Assembly (NCBI RefSeq): GCF_900112135.1
Contig: NZ_FOLC01000020.1
Span: forward strand, 25,437-89,436
Direction: 5' to 3'
DNA: 64,000 nucleotides
From: Collimonas sp. OK412
GTDB lineage: Bacteria > Pseudomonadota > Gammaproteobacteria > Burkholderiales > Burkholderiaceae_D
A program made the translations under genes and the position numbers. Position 1 is the stretch's first letter. Every line of letters starts with the position of its first letter. Shown piece by piece: positions 54,002 to 63,712 of the stretch. The notes under the pieces were generated by a model. It did not search any database. It worked only from the letters and a program-made list of their open reading frames with translations, and was not told the origin of the DNA.

Positions 54002-54679
54002 ATGACCATCGAGATCAGCATACGCAAGCATTTGCAAGCCGACGACCGCGGCTTCAACCTGGACATCGCCTTGCGCACTGAAAGCGACCGCGTGGTGCTG
54101 TACGGCCCGTCGGGCGCCGGCAAGAGCCTGACCTTGCAAGCGATCGCCGGTTTACTGACGCCAGACCAGGGGCATATACGCCTCAAGCAAAACACCCTGT
54201 TCGACAGCGCCGGCGGCATTTGCCTGCCGCCGCAGCAGCGCAAGGTCGCCTACCTGTTCCAGGACTATGCGCTGTTTCCGCACCTTACCGTGGCCCAGAA
54301 CGTGGCTTTCGGCTTGCGCCCGGGCTGTTTCAACCTGCGCCGCCCGCACGATCATCCGATCGTCAGGAAGTGGCTGGCCTCGTTCGAGCTGAGCGCAGCC
54401 GCCAACAGTTATCCGCACCAGCTGTCCGGCGGCCAGCGGCAACGTGTGGCCCTGGCCCGGGCGCTGGCGCTGGAACCGGACATCCTGCTGCTGGACGAAC
54501 CGTTTTCCGCGCTCGACCTGAGCCTGCGCGACAAGATGCGGCGCGAATTGTCCGAGCTGCAAAAGCAGCTGGACGTGCCGATGATGGTGATCACCCACGA
54601 TCCTGCCGACCTGGCCTTGCTGGGCGACGAGATATTCGAGATCCGCGACGGCATGATCGCGCCGCCGGCCGGGACATAA
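54002..54679 (+). CDS. modC: Molybdate ABC transporter ATPase, short form
   Basis: A 225-residue ABC ATPase. Walker A (GPSGAGKSLT), signature LSGGQRQRVALARAL, Walker B (ILLLDEPFSALD) and the H-loop THDPADL are intact. Canonical ModC has about 350 residues and a C-terminal Mop/TOBE domain that binds oxyanion; this is absent here and the frame ends at a terminator. It should still energise ModB, without that feedback module. It is the last gene of modABC. Confidence 0.92.
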   Translation: MTIEISIRKHLQADDRGFNLDIALRTESDRVVLYGPSGAGKSLTLQAIAGLLTPDQGHIRLKQNTLFDSAGGICLPPQQRKVAYLFQDYALFPHLTVAQNVAFGLRPGCFNLRRPHDHPIVRKWLASFELSAAANSYPHQLSGGQRQRVALARALALEPDILLLDEPFSALDLSLRDKMRRELSELQKQLDVPMMVITHDPADLALLGDEIFEIRDGMIAPPAGT

Positions 54680-54681
54680 AA

Positions 54682-54705
54682 AAAGCGCAGCCGAAGCTGC
54701 GCTTT
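54682..54705 (-). terminator. Shared terminator between modC and the porin gene
   Basis: A 10-bp perfect stem AAAGCGCAGC/GCTGCGCTTT around CGAA. On the minus strand the loop reads TTCG, a stable tetraloop, and is followed by TTTTTTT, so it terminates the porin transcript 21 bases after its stop. It can also stop modC transcripts. Confidence 0.9.
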
Positions 54706-54725
54706 CTGTCGCCGGATTTCCTTGC

Positions 54726-55814
54726 TTAGAAAATGTGGCGGATGCCGATCGCAACACCGGTCACGCTATCCTTGCCAACCAGTTCCGACAAGGCTGCGTT
54801 CTTGGCCTTGTTGTAGTCCACGGTACCGTAGACCTGGGTCCGCTTCGACAAGGCATATTCAGCCACGCCGACCAGCGCGTAGCGGGTGCCGTCGCCCAGG
54901 TTGCCCAGGGTGGCGACCGTGACGTTCTTGCTCTTGTCATAGTAGCCGGCTGCAGTCAGCGACCAGGCTGGAGTTGCCTGGTAAGTCGCGCCCAGGAAGT
55001 AAGCATCGTCCTTGCGCTCGACGCCGCCGATGCCGCCATTGATCGAAGCCACGCTGTTGGTGACGCCGAAATATGCCGGCGTGGTGCCGGTGCTGTCCTT
55101 GATGCGATAGTAGCCGCCGAACAGCTTGGCCGCGCCCAGGGTGTAGGACAGGCTCAGGTTATAGGCGGTATCTTTCCAGTCCGAATTGGTCGGGCTGACG
55201 GTTTGCTGGAAGCCGCCGCCGATCGCAAACGGACCTGCGGTATAGGCCAGCGTAGCGCCGATCTGGCTGCCCAGCTTGACCGATCCGGCCTTCTCGCCCG
55301 CAGCGTAGCTCACGCCGGCAGCAAGGCCGCCGAAAGTGCCGTAGTACTTGAGCATGTTCGAATTGCGGACCAGCGTGGCGCCGGCCGGCAGCCATGCATT
55401 CTGGTCGTAATTGCCGACGGTCAGCGGATCGAAATGATCTGCCATCAGGTCAAACAGCGGAGTCTGTTGACGGCCCAGGGTGACCGTGCCGAACGAACCG
55501 CTCAGGCCGACGTAGGATTGGCGGCTGAACAAGGTACCGGCGCTGGACAGGCTGCCGGTATCGGAGTTGAAGCCGTTTTCCAGGCGGAAAATGGCTTTCA
55601 GGCCGCCGCCCAGGTCTTCAGTACCCTTGAAGCCGATGCGGCTGTTGGAGATCGCGCCATTCGTGATGACGAAGTTCTTTTGCCCGGCTGCGTTATCGCT
55701 GCTGAGATAACGGATGCTGGTGTCGACAATGCCGTAGATCGTGACATTGGTCTGGGCCATCGCGCTCCCGCTGGCCAAACCTGCCGCTACCAGCATCAAG
55801 GATATTTTTTTCAT
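54726..55814 (-). CDS. Gram-negative porin, OmpC-type
   Basis: A 362-residue outer-membrane porin of the betaproteobacterial 16-strand type. A 20-residue signal peptide ends in SAMA|QTNVTIYG. Repeating beta-strands, the loop L3 region (SDTGSLSSAGTLFSRQSYVG and FGTVTLGRQQTPLFD) and the C-terminal strand IGIRHIF with terminal Phe are present. It forms trimers for general diffusion of small hydrophilic solutes. The long upstream gap (200 bases to hppD) leaves room for its own promoter. Confidence 0.93.
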   Translation of the reverse strand: MKKISLMLVAAGLASGSAMAQTNVTIYGIVDTSIRYLSSDNAAGQKNFVITNGAISNSRIGFKGTEDLGGGLKAIFRLENGFNSDTGSLSSAGTLFSRQSYVGLSGSFGTVTLGRQQTPLFDLMADHFDPLTVGNYDQNAWLPAGATLVRNSNMLKYYGTFGGLAAGVSYAAGEKAGSVKLGSQIGATLAYTAGPFAIGGGFQQTVSPTNSDWKDTAYNLSLSYTLGAAKLFGGYYRIKDSTGTTPAYFGVTNSVASINGGIGGVERKDDAYFLGATYQATPAWSLTAAGYYDKSKNVTVATLGNLGDGTRYALVGVAEYALSKRTQVYGTVDYNKAKNAALSELVGKDSVTGVAIGIRHIF

Positions 55815-56014
55815 GCGTCTCTCCGTAAGTTAAACATTTTTTAGATTTTTTTCGACAGCCTGGCGACGCCTGCCCCCACGTCGCCCCGCCATCGCTTTAC
55901 CGCCACTGCTGCTACATCACGCTGCCACTCCAGCGTCGCCGGGATAAAGTTGAACGGACATCATATCAGCACAACTTTCTCCCAAAACAAGTTGTTGTTA
56001 AAACCCAACTAAGT

Positions 56015-57091
56015 TTATTCTGATTTCAGTACACCGCGGCGTATCTGGTCGCGTTCGATGGACTCGAACAGCGCCTTGAAATTGCCTTCGCCGAAGCCTT
56101 CGTCGCCTTTGCGCTGGATAAATTCGAAAAATACCGGCCCCAGCGTGGTCGCCGAGAAGATTTGCAGCAGCAGGCGCTGGCCGTCCTGGTTGGAGACGCC
56201 GTCCAGCAGGATGCCGCGCATCTGCAGCTCGGCGGTCGGCTCGCCATGGCCAGGCAAACGCCCTTCCAGCATTTCGTAATAGGTCGCCGGCGGCGCGGTC
56301 ATGAACGGCGTGCCCATTTTCTTCAGGGCGTCCCAGGTCTGCACCAGGTTGTCAGTTTGCAAAGCAATATGCTGGATGCCTTCGCCGTTGAACTGCATCA
56401 GGAATTCTTCGATCTGGCCCGAGCCTTTGGACGACTCTTCATTCAGGGGGATGCGGATCTTGCCGTCCGGCGCGCTCATCGCCTTCGAGGTCAGGCCGGT
56501 GTATTCGCCCTTGATGTCGAAATAGCGGACTTCGCGGAAATTGAACAGTCGCTCGTAGAACGCGGCCCAGTGCGCCATGCGGCCGCGGTACACATTGTGG
56601 GTCAGGTGGTCGATGGTTTTCAGGCCGGCGCCGGCTGGATTGCGGTCGACGCCCTCGATGAATTCGAAATCGATGTCATAGATCGACTTGCCGGGAGTGA
56701 AACGATCGATCAGATACAGCGGCGCGCCGCCGATGCCCTTGATCGCCGGCAAGCGCAGCTCCATCACGCCGGTGTTGATTTCCATCGGCTCGGCGCCGCG
56801 TTCCAGCGCGCGCTGGTAGGCCAGGTGCGCATCATTGACGCGGAACGCCATGCCGCAGGCCGACGGGCCATGCTCTTTGGCGAAATAATAAGCGGGGCTC
56901 TTCGGCTCGTAGTTGATGATGAAATTGATATCGCCCTGGCGATACAGCGTCACGTCCTTGGAACGGTGACGCGCCACCTTGGAGAAGCCCATGGCTTCGA
57001 ATGCCGGCTCCAGCACGTTCGGGGTGGGCGAGGCGAATTCGACAAATTCAAAGCCGCACAGGCCCATGGGGTTTTCAAACAGATCGGACAT
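56015..57091 (-). CDS. hppD: 4-hydroxyphenylpyruvate dioxygenase
   Basis: A 358-residue Fe(II) dioxygenase converting 4-hydroxyphenylpyruvate to homogentisate. The two-histidine-one-glutamate iron ligands are seen in [18 protein letters not shown] and [11 protein letters not shown]. The C-terminal helix [21 protein letters not shown] gates the site. ATG 57091 ([10 protein letters not shown]) is the family start. It lies 45 bases downstream of the amino-acid dehydrogenase, so the dehydrogenase may supply its substrate. Confidence 0.96.
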   Translation of the reverse strand: MSDLFENPMGLCGFEFVEFASPTPNVLEPAFEAMGFSKVARHRSKDVTLYRQGDINFIINYEPKSPAYYFAKEHGPSACGMAFRVNDAHLAYQRALERGAEPMEINTGVMELRLPAIKGIGGAPLYLIDRFTPGKSIYDIDFEFIEGVDRNPAGAGLKTIDHLTHNVYRGRMAHWAAFYERLFNFREVRYFDIKGEYTGLTSKAMSAPDGKIRIPLNEESSKGSGQIEEFLMQFNGEGIQHIALQTDNLVQTWDALKKMGTPFMTAPPATYYEMLEGRLPGHGEPTAELQMRGILLDGVSNQDGQRLLLQIFSATTLGPVFFEFIQRKGDEGFGEGNFKALFESIERDQIRRGVLKSE

Positions 57092-57136
57092 GATGAACTC
57101 CTGCAAATAAAGTCTGGTGGACTGGGTCAAAACGGA

Positions 57137-58408
57137 TCAGCTGCGGGTAGCAGCCGGCTCCGGGGTTTCTGGTGTATCTGGCGTAATCAGTTGCTGCAGG
57201 GCGATTTCAAAAGCGACTTTGGCGATGCCGGTGCGGCTGGCCGAACGCGCATGGCATTTCTCCAGCGCCGCGGCCACGGTGGCCGAGACATCGCCGAAGA
57301 TCGCTTCGTCCGAAATTTCAACCTCGCTTTGCATCAGGAACGCAAAAGCGCGCGCCATGCCGCAGTTGGCGACGAAATCCGGGATCACGGCAACCTTGGC
57401 GTCGGCATCTTCATAGATCGGGCCGTAGAAAATATCGCTGTCGGCAAACGGCACGTTGGCGCCGCTCGCGACCACTTCAAGGCCGTGGGCGACCATCTGC
57501 TCCACCTGTTCCTGCCTGACCAGGCGCGAGCCGGCGCAAGGCAGGAAGATGTCCGCGCCGACGCTCCAGATCGCCGCATTGCATGCCTCGAACGACAGCA
57601 TGCCGTCGGCGATCAGCTGGTTGCCCTGCTTGGCCAGGAACAAGGCATGCACTTCGTCATGGCTGTAGCCATCGGCTTTCACCAGGCCGCCATTGCGGTC
57701 GATGATGCCGACCACGCGTGCGCCGGCCTTCGACAGGTAATACGCCGCGGTCGAACCGACATTGCCCCAGCCCTGCACGATCACGCGCTTGCCTGCCACG
57801 CTGCCGCCATACAGGCGGTAGTAGTGCAATACGGACTCCGCGACGCCCCAGCCGGTGATCAGGTCCGCCACCAGGTACTTGCGGCCGGCGGCCGGCGTAT
57901 AGCGCGCGTCTTCCACCACCTTGGCCACGCCCATCCGCAACTGGCCGACCTTCTGGATGCGGGCGCTGTCGCTCGGCTGGAAATGGCCGTTGACGATGCC
58001 TTCCTGCGGATGCCACAGGCCGTAGCTCTCGGTCATCGGGATCACTTCGTGGACTTCATCGACATTGAGGTCGCCGCCGGTGCCGTAATAGGTTTTCAGC
58101 AAAGGCGTGACTGCCTTGTACCAGCGCCGCAGCACGCCATCCTTGCGCGGATCGGCCGGATCGAAATCGATGCCCGACTTGGCGCCGCCGATGGCCGGGC
58201 CGGAGACGGTGAACTTGACTTCCATGGTCTTGGCCAGCGATTCCACTTCGCGCCGGTCCAGGCCGCTGCGCATGCGGGTGCCGCCGCCGGCGGCGCCGCC
58301 GCGCAGCGAGTTGATGACGATCCAGCCGCGCGCCGGGGTCTCCGCGTCATGCCATTCAAAGACGATTTCCGGCGCCCTGCTTTCAAACGCATTCAATAAA
58401 GCCTTCAT
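57137..58408 (-). CDS. Glu/Leu/Phe/Val family amino-acid dehydrogenase
   Basis: A 423-residue NAD(P)-dependent amino-acid dehydrogenase. GGGTRMRSGLDRREVESLAK starts the substrate domain; the catalytic lysines are near VKFTVSGPAIGGAKSGIDF. The cofactor domain has a Rossmann motif (VIVQGWGNVGSTAAYYLSKA). It reversibly deaminates an amino acid to the 2-oxo acid. Specificity within Glu, Leu, Phe or Val cannot be read, but the context with hppD and a TrpXYZ-like importer suggests an aromatic substrate. It follows the ABC ATPase gene by 36 bases. Confidence 0.88.
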   Translation of the reverse strand: MKALLNAFESRAPEIVFEWHDAETPARGWIVINSLRGGAAGGGTRMRSGLDRREVESLAKTMEVKFTVSGPAIGGAKSGIDFDPADPRKDGVLRRWYKAVTPLLKTYYGTGGDLNVDEVHEVIPMTESYGLWHPQEGIVNGHFQPSDSARIQKVGQLRMGVAKVVEDARYTPAAGRKYLVADLITGWGVAESVLHYYRLYGGSVAGKRVIVQGWGNVGSTAAYYLSKAGARVVGIIDRNGGLVKADGYSHDEVHALFLAKQGNQLIADGMLSFEACNAAIWSVGADIFLPCAGSRLVRQEQVEQMVAHGLEVVASGANVPFADSDIFYGPIYEDADAKVAVIPDFVANCGMARAFAFLMQSEVEISDEAIFGDVSATVAAALEKCHARSASRTGIAKVAFEIALQQLITPDTPETPEPAATRS

Positions 58409-58444
58409 GTTTCTCCTGTCTGGGTTTTCTGCGCTGCTGCCCGG

Positions 58445-59239
58445 TCAGCCCAGCAACAGCTTGTCGTCATCGATTTTTTCGCCGCGCGTGGTTTCGAACA
58501 TGCGCAGCAGGTCAGGCACATCCATGCCCTTGCGCTGCTCGCCGTGCACGTCCAGGATCACCTTGCCTTCGTGCAGCATCACGGTGCGCGTGCCATAGTC
58601 GAGCGCCTGGCGCATGCTGTGCGTCACCATCATCGCCGTCAGTTTTCCCGATTCGACGATCTTTGCCGTCAGGCTCAGGATGAAGGCCGCGGTTTTCGGA
58701 TCGAGCGCGGCGGTGTGTTCGTCCAGCAGCAAGATGCGCGACGGCTGCAGCGAAGCCATCAGCAGGCTGACGGCCTGGCGCTGGCCGCCTGACAGCAGTC
58801 CCATGCGATCGGACAGGCGGTTTTCCAGGCCCAGGCCAAGGATGCTGAGCTTTTCGCGGAACAGTTCGCGCATCGGGCGGTTCAAGGAAAAACGCAGGCC
58901 GCGCGGGCTGCCGCGCTTCCACGCCAGCGCCATGTTTTCTTCAATCGTCAGGCTCTCGCAGGTGCCCGCCATCGGGTCCTGGAATACCCGCGCCACCAGG
59001 TCGGCGCGCTGCCAGCTGGAGCGGCGGGTGGCATCGGTGCCGTCGATGGTGATGCTGCCGCTGTCGACCATCAGGTCGCCGCTGACGGCATTGAGCATGG
59101 TCGACTTGCCGGCGCCATTGGAGCCGATCACCGTCACGAACTGCCCTGACGGAATCTCCAGCGATAGCCCGCGCAGCACCTTGTTTTCGATAGGCGTGCC
59201 GGGATTGAAAGTGATTTCCAGGTTATTCAGCTGCAGCAT
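58445..59239 (-). CDS. ABC transporter ATP-binding protein (TrpZ-like)
   Basis: A 264-residue ABC ATPase. Walker A is GSNGAGKSTMLNAV, the signature LLSGGQRQAVSLLMASL, Walker B RILLLDEHTAALDP and the switch THSMRQAL. It starts at the same base where the permease gene ends (ATG overlaps TGA), which shows tight coupling. It energises the permease next to it. The substrate is inferred from the TrpX-type binding protein in the operon. Confidence 0.92.
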   Translation of the reverse strand: MLQLNNLEITFNPGTPIENKVLRGLSLEIPSGQFVTVIGSNGAGKSTMLNAVSGDLMVDSGSITIDGTDATRRSSWQRADLVARVFQDPMAGTCESLTIEENMALAWKRGSPRGLRFSLNRPMRELFREKLSILGLGLENRLSDRMGLLSGGQRQAVSLLMASLQPSRILLLDEHTAALDPKTAAFILSLTAKIVESGKLTAMMVTHSMRQALDYGTRTVMLHEGKVILDVHGEQRKGMDVPDLLRMFETTRGEKIDDDKLLLG

Positions 59240-60186
59240 CAGTTTTCTCCTTCCTGGGTTGCCGGCACAACGCTGCCGCCGGAAGGTTTGAGTTTTCCAT
59301 TGCCGCGCTTGCGGCCGAAGCTGCGCTTGAAATTAGGTATCAGCAGCGCAAAGCCGACCAGCAAGGCTGTCACCAGATTCAGGTCCTGCGCCTTGAGGCC
59401 GATGAAATCCATGTCCAGCGCCAGCGCGATGAAAAAGCGATACAGCACGGCGCCGAAGATGCAGGCCGCGGTGGTGATCACCAGGCTGCGTGCCGGCACC
59501 ACGGTTTCGCCGATGATCACGGCAGCCAGTCCGATCACGATGGTGCCTATGCCCATCGAAATATCGGCGCCGCCCTGGGTCTGCACGAACAGCGCGCCGG
59601 CCAAGGCCACGAGCGCGTTCGAAATCGCCAGGCCCCATACGGTCTGGCGGTTGGTGGAGATGCCCTGGGCACGCGCCATGCGGGCATTGCCGCCGGTGGC
59701 GCGCATGGCCAGCCCGGTCTCGGAGGCAAAAAACGCATCCAGCAAGAGCTTGGCGATCAGCACGATCACCAGCATCACCAGTGGCTGCACCCAGTAGTCC
59801 GGCAGGTCGCCGATACTGGTCATGCTGAACACCGTCGGCTCGCTGATCAGCGCTACGTTGGGTTTGCCCATGATGCGCAGGTTGACCGAATACAGTGCAA
59901 TCATCACCAGGATGCTGGCCAGCAATTGCATGATCTTCAGGTATACATTCAGGCAGGCTGTCACGCAGCCCGCCAGTCCGCCGGCCAGCAGCGCGATGAA
60001 GGTGGCCAGGAAAGGATTCCAGCCGGAGACAATCAGGGTTGCGGCAACTGCGCCGCCGAGGGGAAAACTGCCGTCGACCGTCAGGTCGGGAAAATTGACG
60101 ACACGGAAAGACAAGAACACGCCAAGCGCGACCAGGCCGAAAATCAGGCCTATCTCAATGGCGCCTAGCGAAGCGATGAGCGACAT
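59239..60186 (-). CDS. ABC transporter permease (TrpY-like)
   Basis: A 315-residue permease of the branched-chain/TrpY type with about 9-10 helices. Hydrophobic segments include IGLIFGLVALGVFLSFRVVN and ILVMIALYSVNLRIMG, and a basic tail RSFGRKRGNGKLKPSG faces the cytoplasm. It belongs to the LivHM-like superfamily. It follows the binding-protein gene by 115 bases and overlaps the ATPase gene. Confidence 0.9.
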   Translation of the reverse strand: MSLIASLGAIEIGLIFGLVALGVFLSFRVVNFPDLTVDGSFPLGGAVAATLIVSGWNPFLATFIALLAGGLAGCVTACLNVYLKIMQLLASILVMIALYSVNLRIMGKPNVALISEPTVFSMTSIGDLPDYWVQPLVMLVIVLIAKLLLDAFFASETGLAMRATGGNARMARAQGISTNRQTVWGLAISNALVALAGALFVQTQGGADISMGIGTIVIGLAAVIIGETVVPARSLVITTAACIFGAVLYRFFIALALDMDFIGLKAQDLNLVTALLVGFALLIPNFKRSFGRKRGNGKLKPSGGSVVPATQEGEN

Positions 60187-60301
60187 AAACTTCCTTCAAT
60201 AAGCTCGGGACCGCCCTGCCGGCAAGGCGGCAGGCGGTTCACCAACAAAACAGAATCACCAGCGATGCAGCAAGCGGATGGCAGAGTCATCCGCGCGCAT
60301 C

Positions 60302-61279
60302 TTATTGCTCGACCACCTTGGCCGACTTGACCAGGTCAGCCGGCAAGGTCAGGCCCTGTTTCAGCGCAGCTTTAGGATTGACGTAGAGTTCGAATGTCGT
60401 GCTGGTTTGCGAAGCGATCGTGCCGGCGGCTTCGCCCTTCAGGATGCGCACCACGATCTTGCCGGTCTGGCGGCCGAGGTCGTAGTAGTTGAGGCCGATG
60501 GCAGCGGCGGCGCCGCGTTTCACCGCGCCGGTATCGGCAGCAACCACGGGCAGCTTGGCCTGTTCCGCTACCTTGACGATGCCTTCGAAGGCCGACATGA
60601 CGTTGTTGTCGGTCGGCGCGTAGATGACGTCGACCTTGCCTACCAGGCTTTGCGTAGCGCTAGGCACATCGATGGTGCGGGCGGCGGCGCCTTCGACCAG
60701 GGTCAGGTCGGTGCCGGCCAGCAGTTTCTTGAGCGATTCGACGATGGATACCGAATTGGCTTCGCCCGGGCTGTAGATCACGCCGATGCGCTTGGCTTTC
60801 GGCGCCACCTTGCGGATCAGTTCGATCTGCTTGTCCAGCGGCGACATGTCGGAAACACCGGTGACGTTGGTGCCGGATGCATCCCAGCTCTTCACCAGCT
60901 TGGCGGCGACCGGATCGGTCACTGCAGCGTATACGATAGGCACGGTCTTGGTGGCGGCCACCAGCGCCTGGGCTGAAGGAGTGGCGATCGCGACCGCGAC
61001 ATCCGGCCGGCTGCCGGCATACTTGCGGGCGATCTGCGACGCCGTGGCGTTGTTGCCTTGCGCGCTTTGATATTCGAACTTCAGGTTCTTGCCCGCTTCA
61101 TAGCCGGCCGCCTTCAACTCGTCCTTGACGCCGTCGCGCACAGCGTCGAGCGCCGGATGTTCAACGATGGCCGTGACCACTACCGTTTTATCTGCGGCAT
61201 ACGCCGCGGAAGCGGATACGCCCGCCAGGCTCAGCAAGACCAGGGATGCAATAGCGGAACGCAAGAAAGGAAATTTCAT
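60302..61279 (-). CDS. ABC transporter substrate-binding protein (TrpX-like)
   Basis: A 325-residue periplasmic binding protein of the DUF534/TrpX family. A signal peptide runs to ASAAYA|ADKTV. Family features are ATPSAQALVAATKTVPIVYA, IGVIYSPGEANS and YAPTDNNVMSAFEGIVKVAE. The family includes the tryptophan importer TrpX of streptococci. ATG 61279 was chosen over 61378 because it starts the signal peptide. It is the first gene of the transport run and is divergent from an Lrp-type regulator. Confidence 0.9.
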   Translation of the reverse strand: MKFPFLRSAIASLVLLSLAGVSASAAYAADKTVVVTAIVEHPALDAVRDGVKDELKAAGYEAGKNLKFEYQSAQGNNATASQIARKYAGSRPDVAVAIATPSAQALVAATKTVPIVYAAVTDPVAAKLVKSWDASGTNVTGVSDMSPLDKQIELIRKVAPKAKRIGVIYSPGEANSVSIVESLKKLLAGTDLTLVEGAAARTIDVPSATQSLVGKVDVIYAPTDNNVMSAFEGIVKVAEQAKLPVVAADTGAVKRGAAAAIGLNYYDLGRQTGKIVVRILKGEAAGTIASQTSTTFELYVNPKAALKQGLTLPADLVKSAKVVEQ

Positions 61280-61452
61280 GACTTTGTCTCCAAATGAGTC
61301 AGTTTGGTTGCCGGAAATCGGCTTCTTTATTATATTGCAACAGGGACTTGCTTCGTACTGCTCCCCCTGCGGCGCCATGTGTTATTTTGAAAAAAGTATA
61401 GCTTTTAACGCTCAAAATTGGCTTGCGACTTGAGGCCGATGTTTACCCGGTT
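61280..61452. promoter_or_regulatory. Divergent control region of Lrp-type regulator and ABC-hppD run
   Basis: The 173-base gap carries promoters for both directions. It is AT-rich and contains the inverted pair TTTTGA (61385-61390) and TCAAAA (61412-61417), compatible with an Lrp-type operator. No firm -35/-10 could be assigned. Confidence 0.4.
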
Positions 61453-61971
61453 ATGAAATATAATTTCGTAGAAAATACGCAAATCGAGAATAAATTGCAC
61501 AAAATAGACATCGATCAAATCGACCGCAAAATGTTGACTTTTCTGCAGCAGAACGGCCGCGTATCCAACCTGGAGCTGGCGCAGGCAGTCAACCTGTCGG
61601 CGCCGCAGTGCCACCGCCGCCATCGACGGCTGGAAGAAGCAGGTTTTATCGTACGCTATGAAACCCGCCTGAATCCAGCCAGCCTGGGCCTGTTCGTGAT
61701 CGCCTTTGTCCACGTCTCGATGGAAAAAGGACACATCAACGACTTGTCCGGCTTCAAGAGCGCTATCAACGAATGGCCGCAGATCCTGGAATGTTACTCG
61801 GTAACCGGCGACTTTGACTATGTGCTCAAGGTCACCGCCCACGACCTCAAAGAGCTGTCGGATTTTCTGATGGAAAAACTGATGCGCATGCGCGGCGTCA
61901 GCGGCGTGCGGTCCAGCGTCTGCCTGGATGAAATCAAGTCGACCAACATGCTGCCCTTGCCTCCGGCATGA
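61453..61971 (+). CDS. Lrp/AsnC-family transcriptional regulator
   Basis: A 172-residue Lrp/AsnC protein from ATG 61453. The N-terminal HTH is in DQIDRKMLTFLQQNGRVSNL and NLSAPQCHRRHRRLEEAGFI; the C-terminal RAM domain (about 75-160) includes GLFVIAFVHVSME and ECYSVTGDFDYVLKV, where small ligands such as amino acids bind. It is divergent from the TrpXYZ-like genes and is the likely controller of that run in response to an amino acid. A terminator follows. Confidence 0.92.
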   Translation: MKYNFVENTQIENKLHKIDIDQIDRKMLTFLQQNGRVSNLELAQAVNLSAPQCHRRHRRLEEAGFIVRYETRLNPASLGLFVIAFVHVSMEKGHINDLSGFKSAINEWPQILECYSVTGDFDYVLKVTAHDLKELSDFLMEKLMRMRGVSGVRSSVCLDEIKSTNMLPLPPA

Positions 61972-61994
61972 ACAAACCCGCTCGCCAATGATAA

Positions 61995-62023
61995 AAGGCC
62001 GCACCCTTGTGGGATGCGGCCTT
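61995..62023 (-). terminator. Terminator between Lrp-type gene and aceA
   Basis: A GC-rich hairpin, AAGGCCGCA paired with TGCGGCCTT around GGG/CCC. On the minus strand it is followed by TTTTAT, so it ends the aceA transcript; it can also stop the Lrp-type transcript, which ends 24 bases before it. Confidence 0.8.
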
Positions 62024-62095
62024 CATGGCCCCTGGCGAGATAACACCAGAGGCTTGCCGGCTAGCCGGCGTTCAATAAACTTTCAATCCTGCAAA

Positions 62096-63391
<1,296 letters not shown>

Positions 63392-63712
63392 CGTCGTTCT
63401 CCTGTTAAAAACAAAAAGTAAAATCAAATCCGATGACTAAATAGTAGGCTTATCTGTGCGAGGCAACAATGTCTTATATAAGATATATAAGTATTTTTAT
63501 TTCATTTAAATTCAATGACTTAACTTTCATTTTTTGCGATATGAAATAAAATCCCTGAGAGTGAAATATGAAAATGGTGCTTCGCATTTCACAATTCCAC
63601 ATTATGAAATGCATGTCGTATCCTGAAATATGCGAAAAAAAAGAGGGAGCAAGCTCCCTCCAGGTTGCTGACAAAGCCTTCCGAAATTGGAAGGCTTTTT
63701 CTATAATGGGGC
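63392..63712. promoter_or_regulatory. aceA upstream region and IS flank
   Basis: This 321-base gap is AT-rich and gene-free. On the aceA side it has an inverted repeat GCATTTCA/TGAAATGC (63584-63612) and further TGAAAT repeats, which look like operator sites. On the IS side it has a GAGGGAGC/GCTCCCTC hairpin (63643-63660), then the terminator at 63674 and a TATAAT at 63702-63707 just before the transposase ATG. Confidence 0.5.
63674..63701 (+). terminator. Terminator upstream of the IS1182-type transposase
   Basis: A 9-bp stem AAGCCTTCC/GGAAGGCTT with a GAAATT loop and a run of T follows. It would stop transcription entering the transposase gene from outside, a usual IS self-protection device. 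Confidence 0.75.

Noticed and set aside
56162..58399. 745-codon plus-strand frame opposite hppD and the dehydrogenase
   Set aside because: Spans two real genes on the opposite strand and has the composition of an antisense frame.
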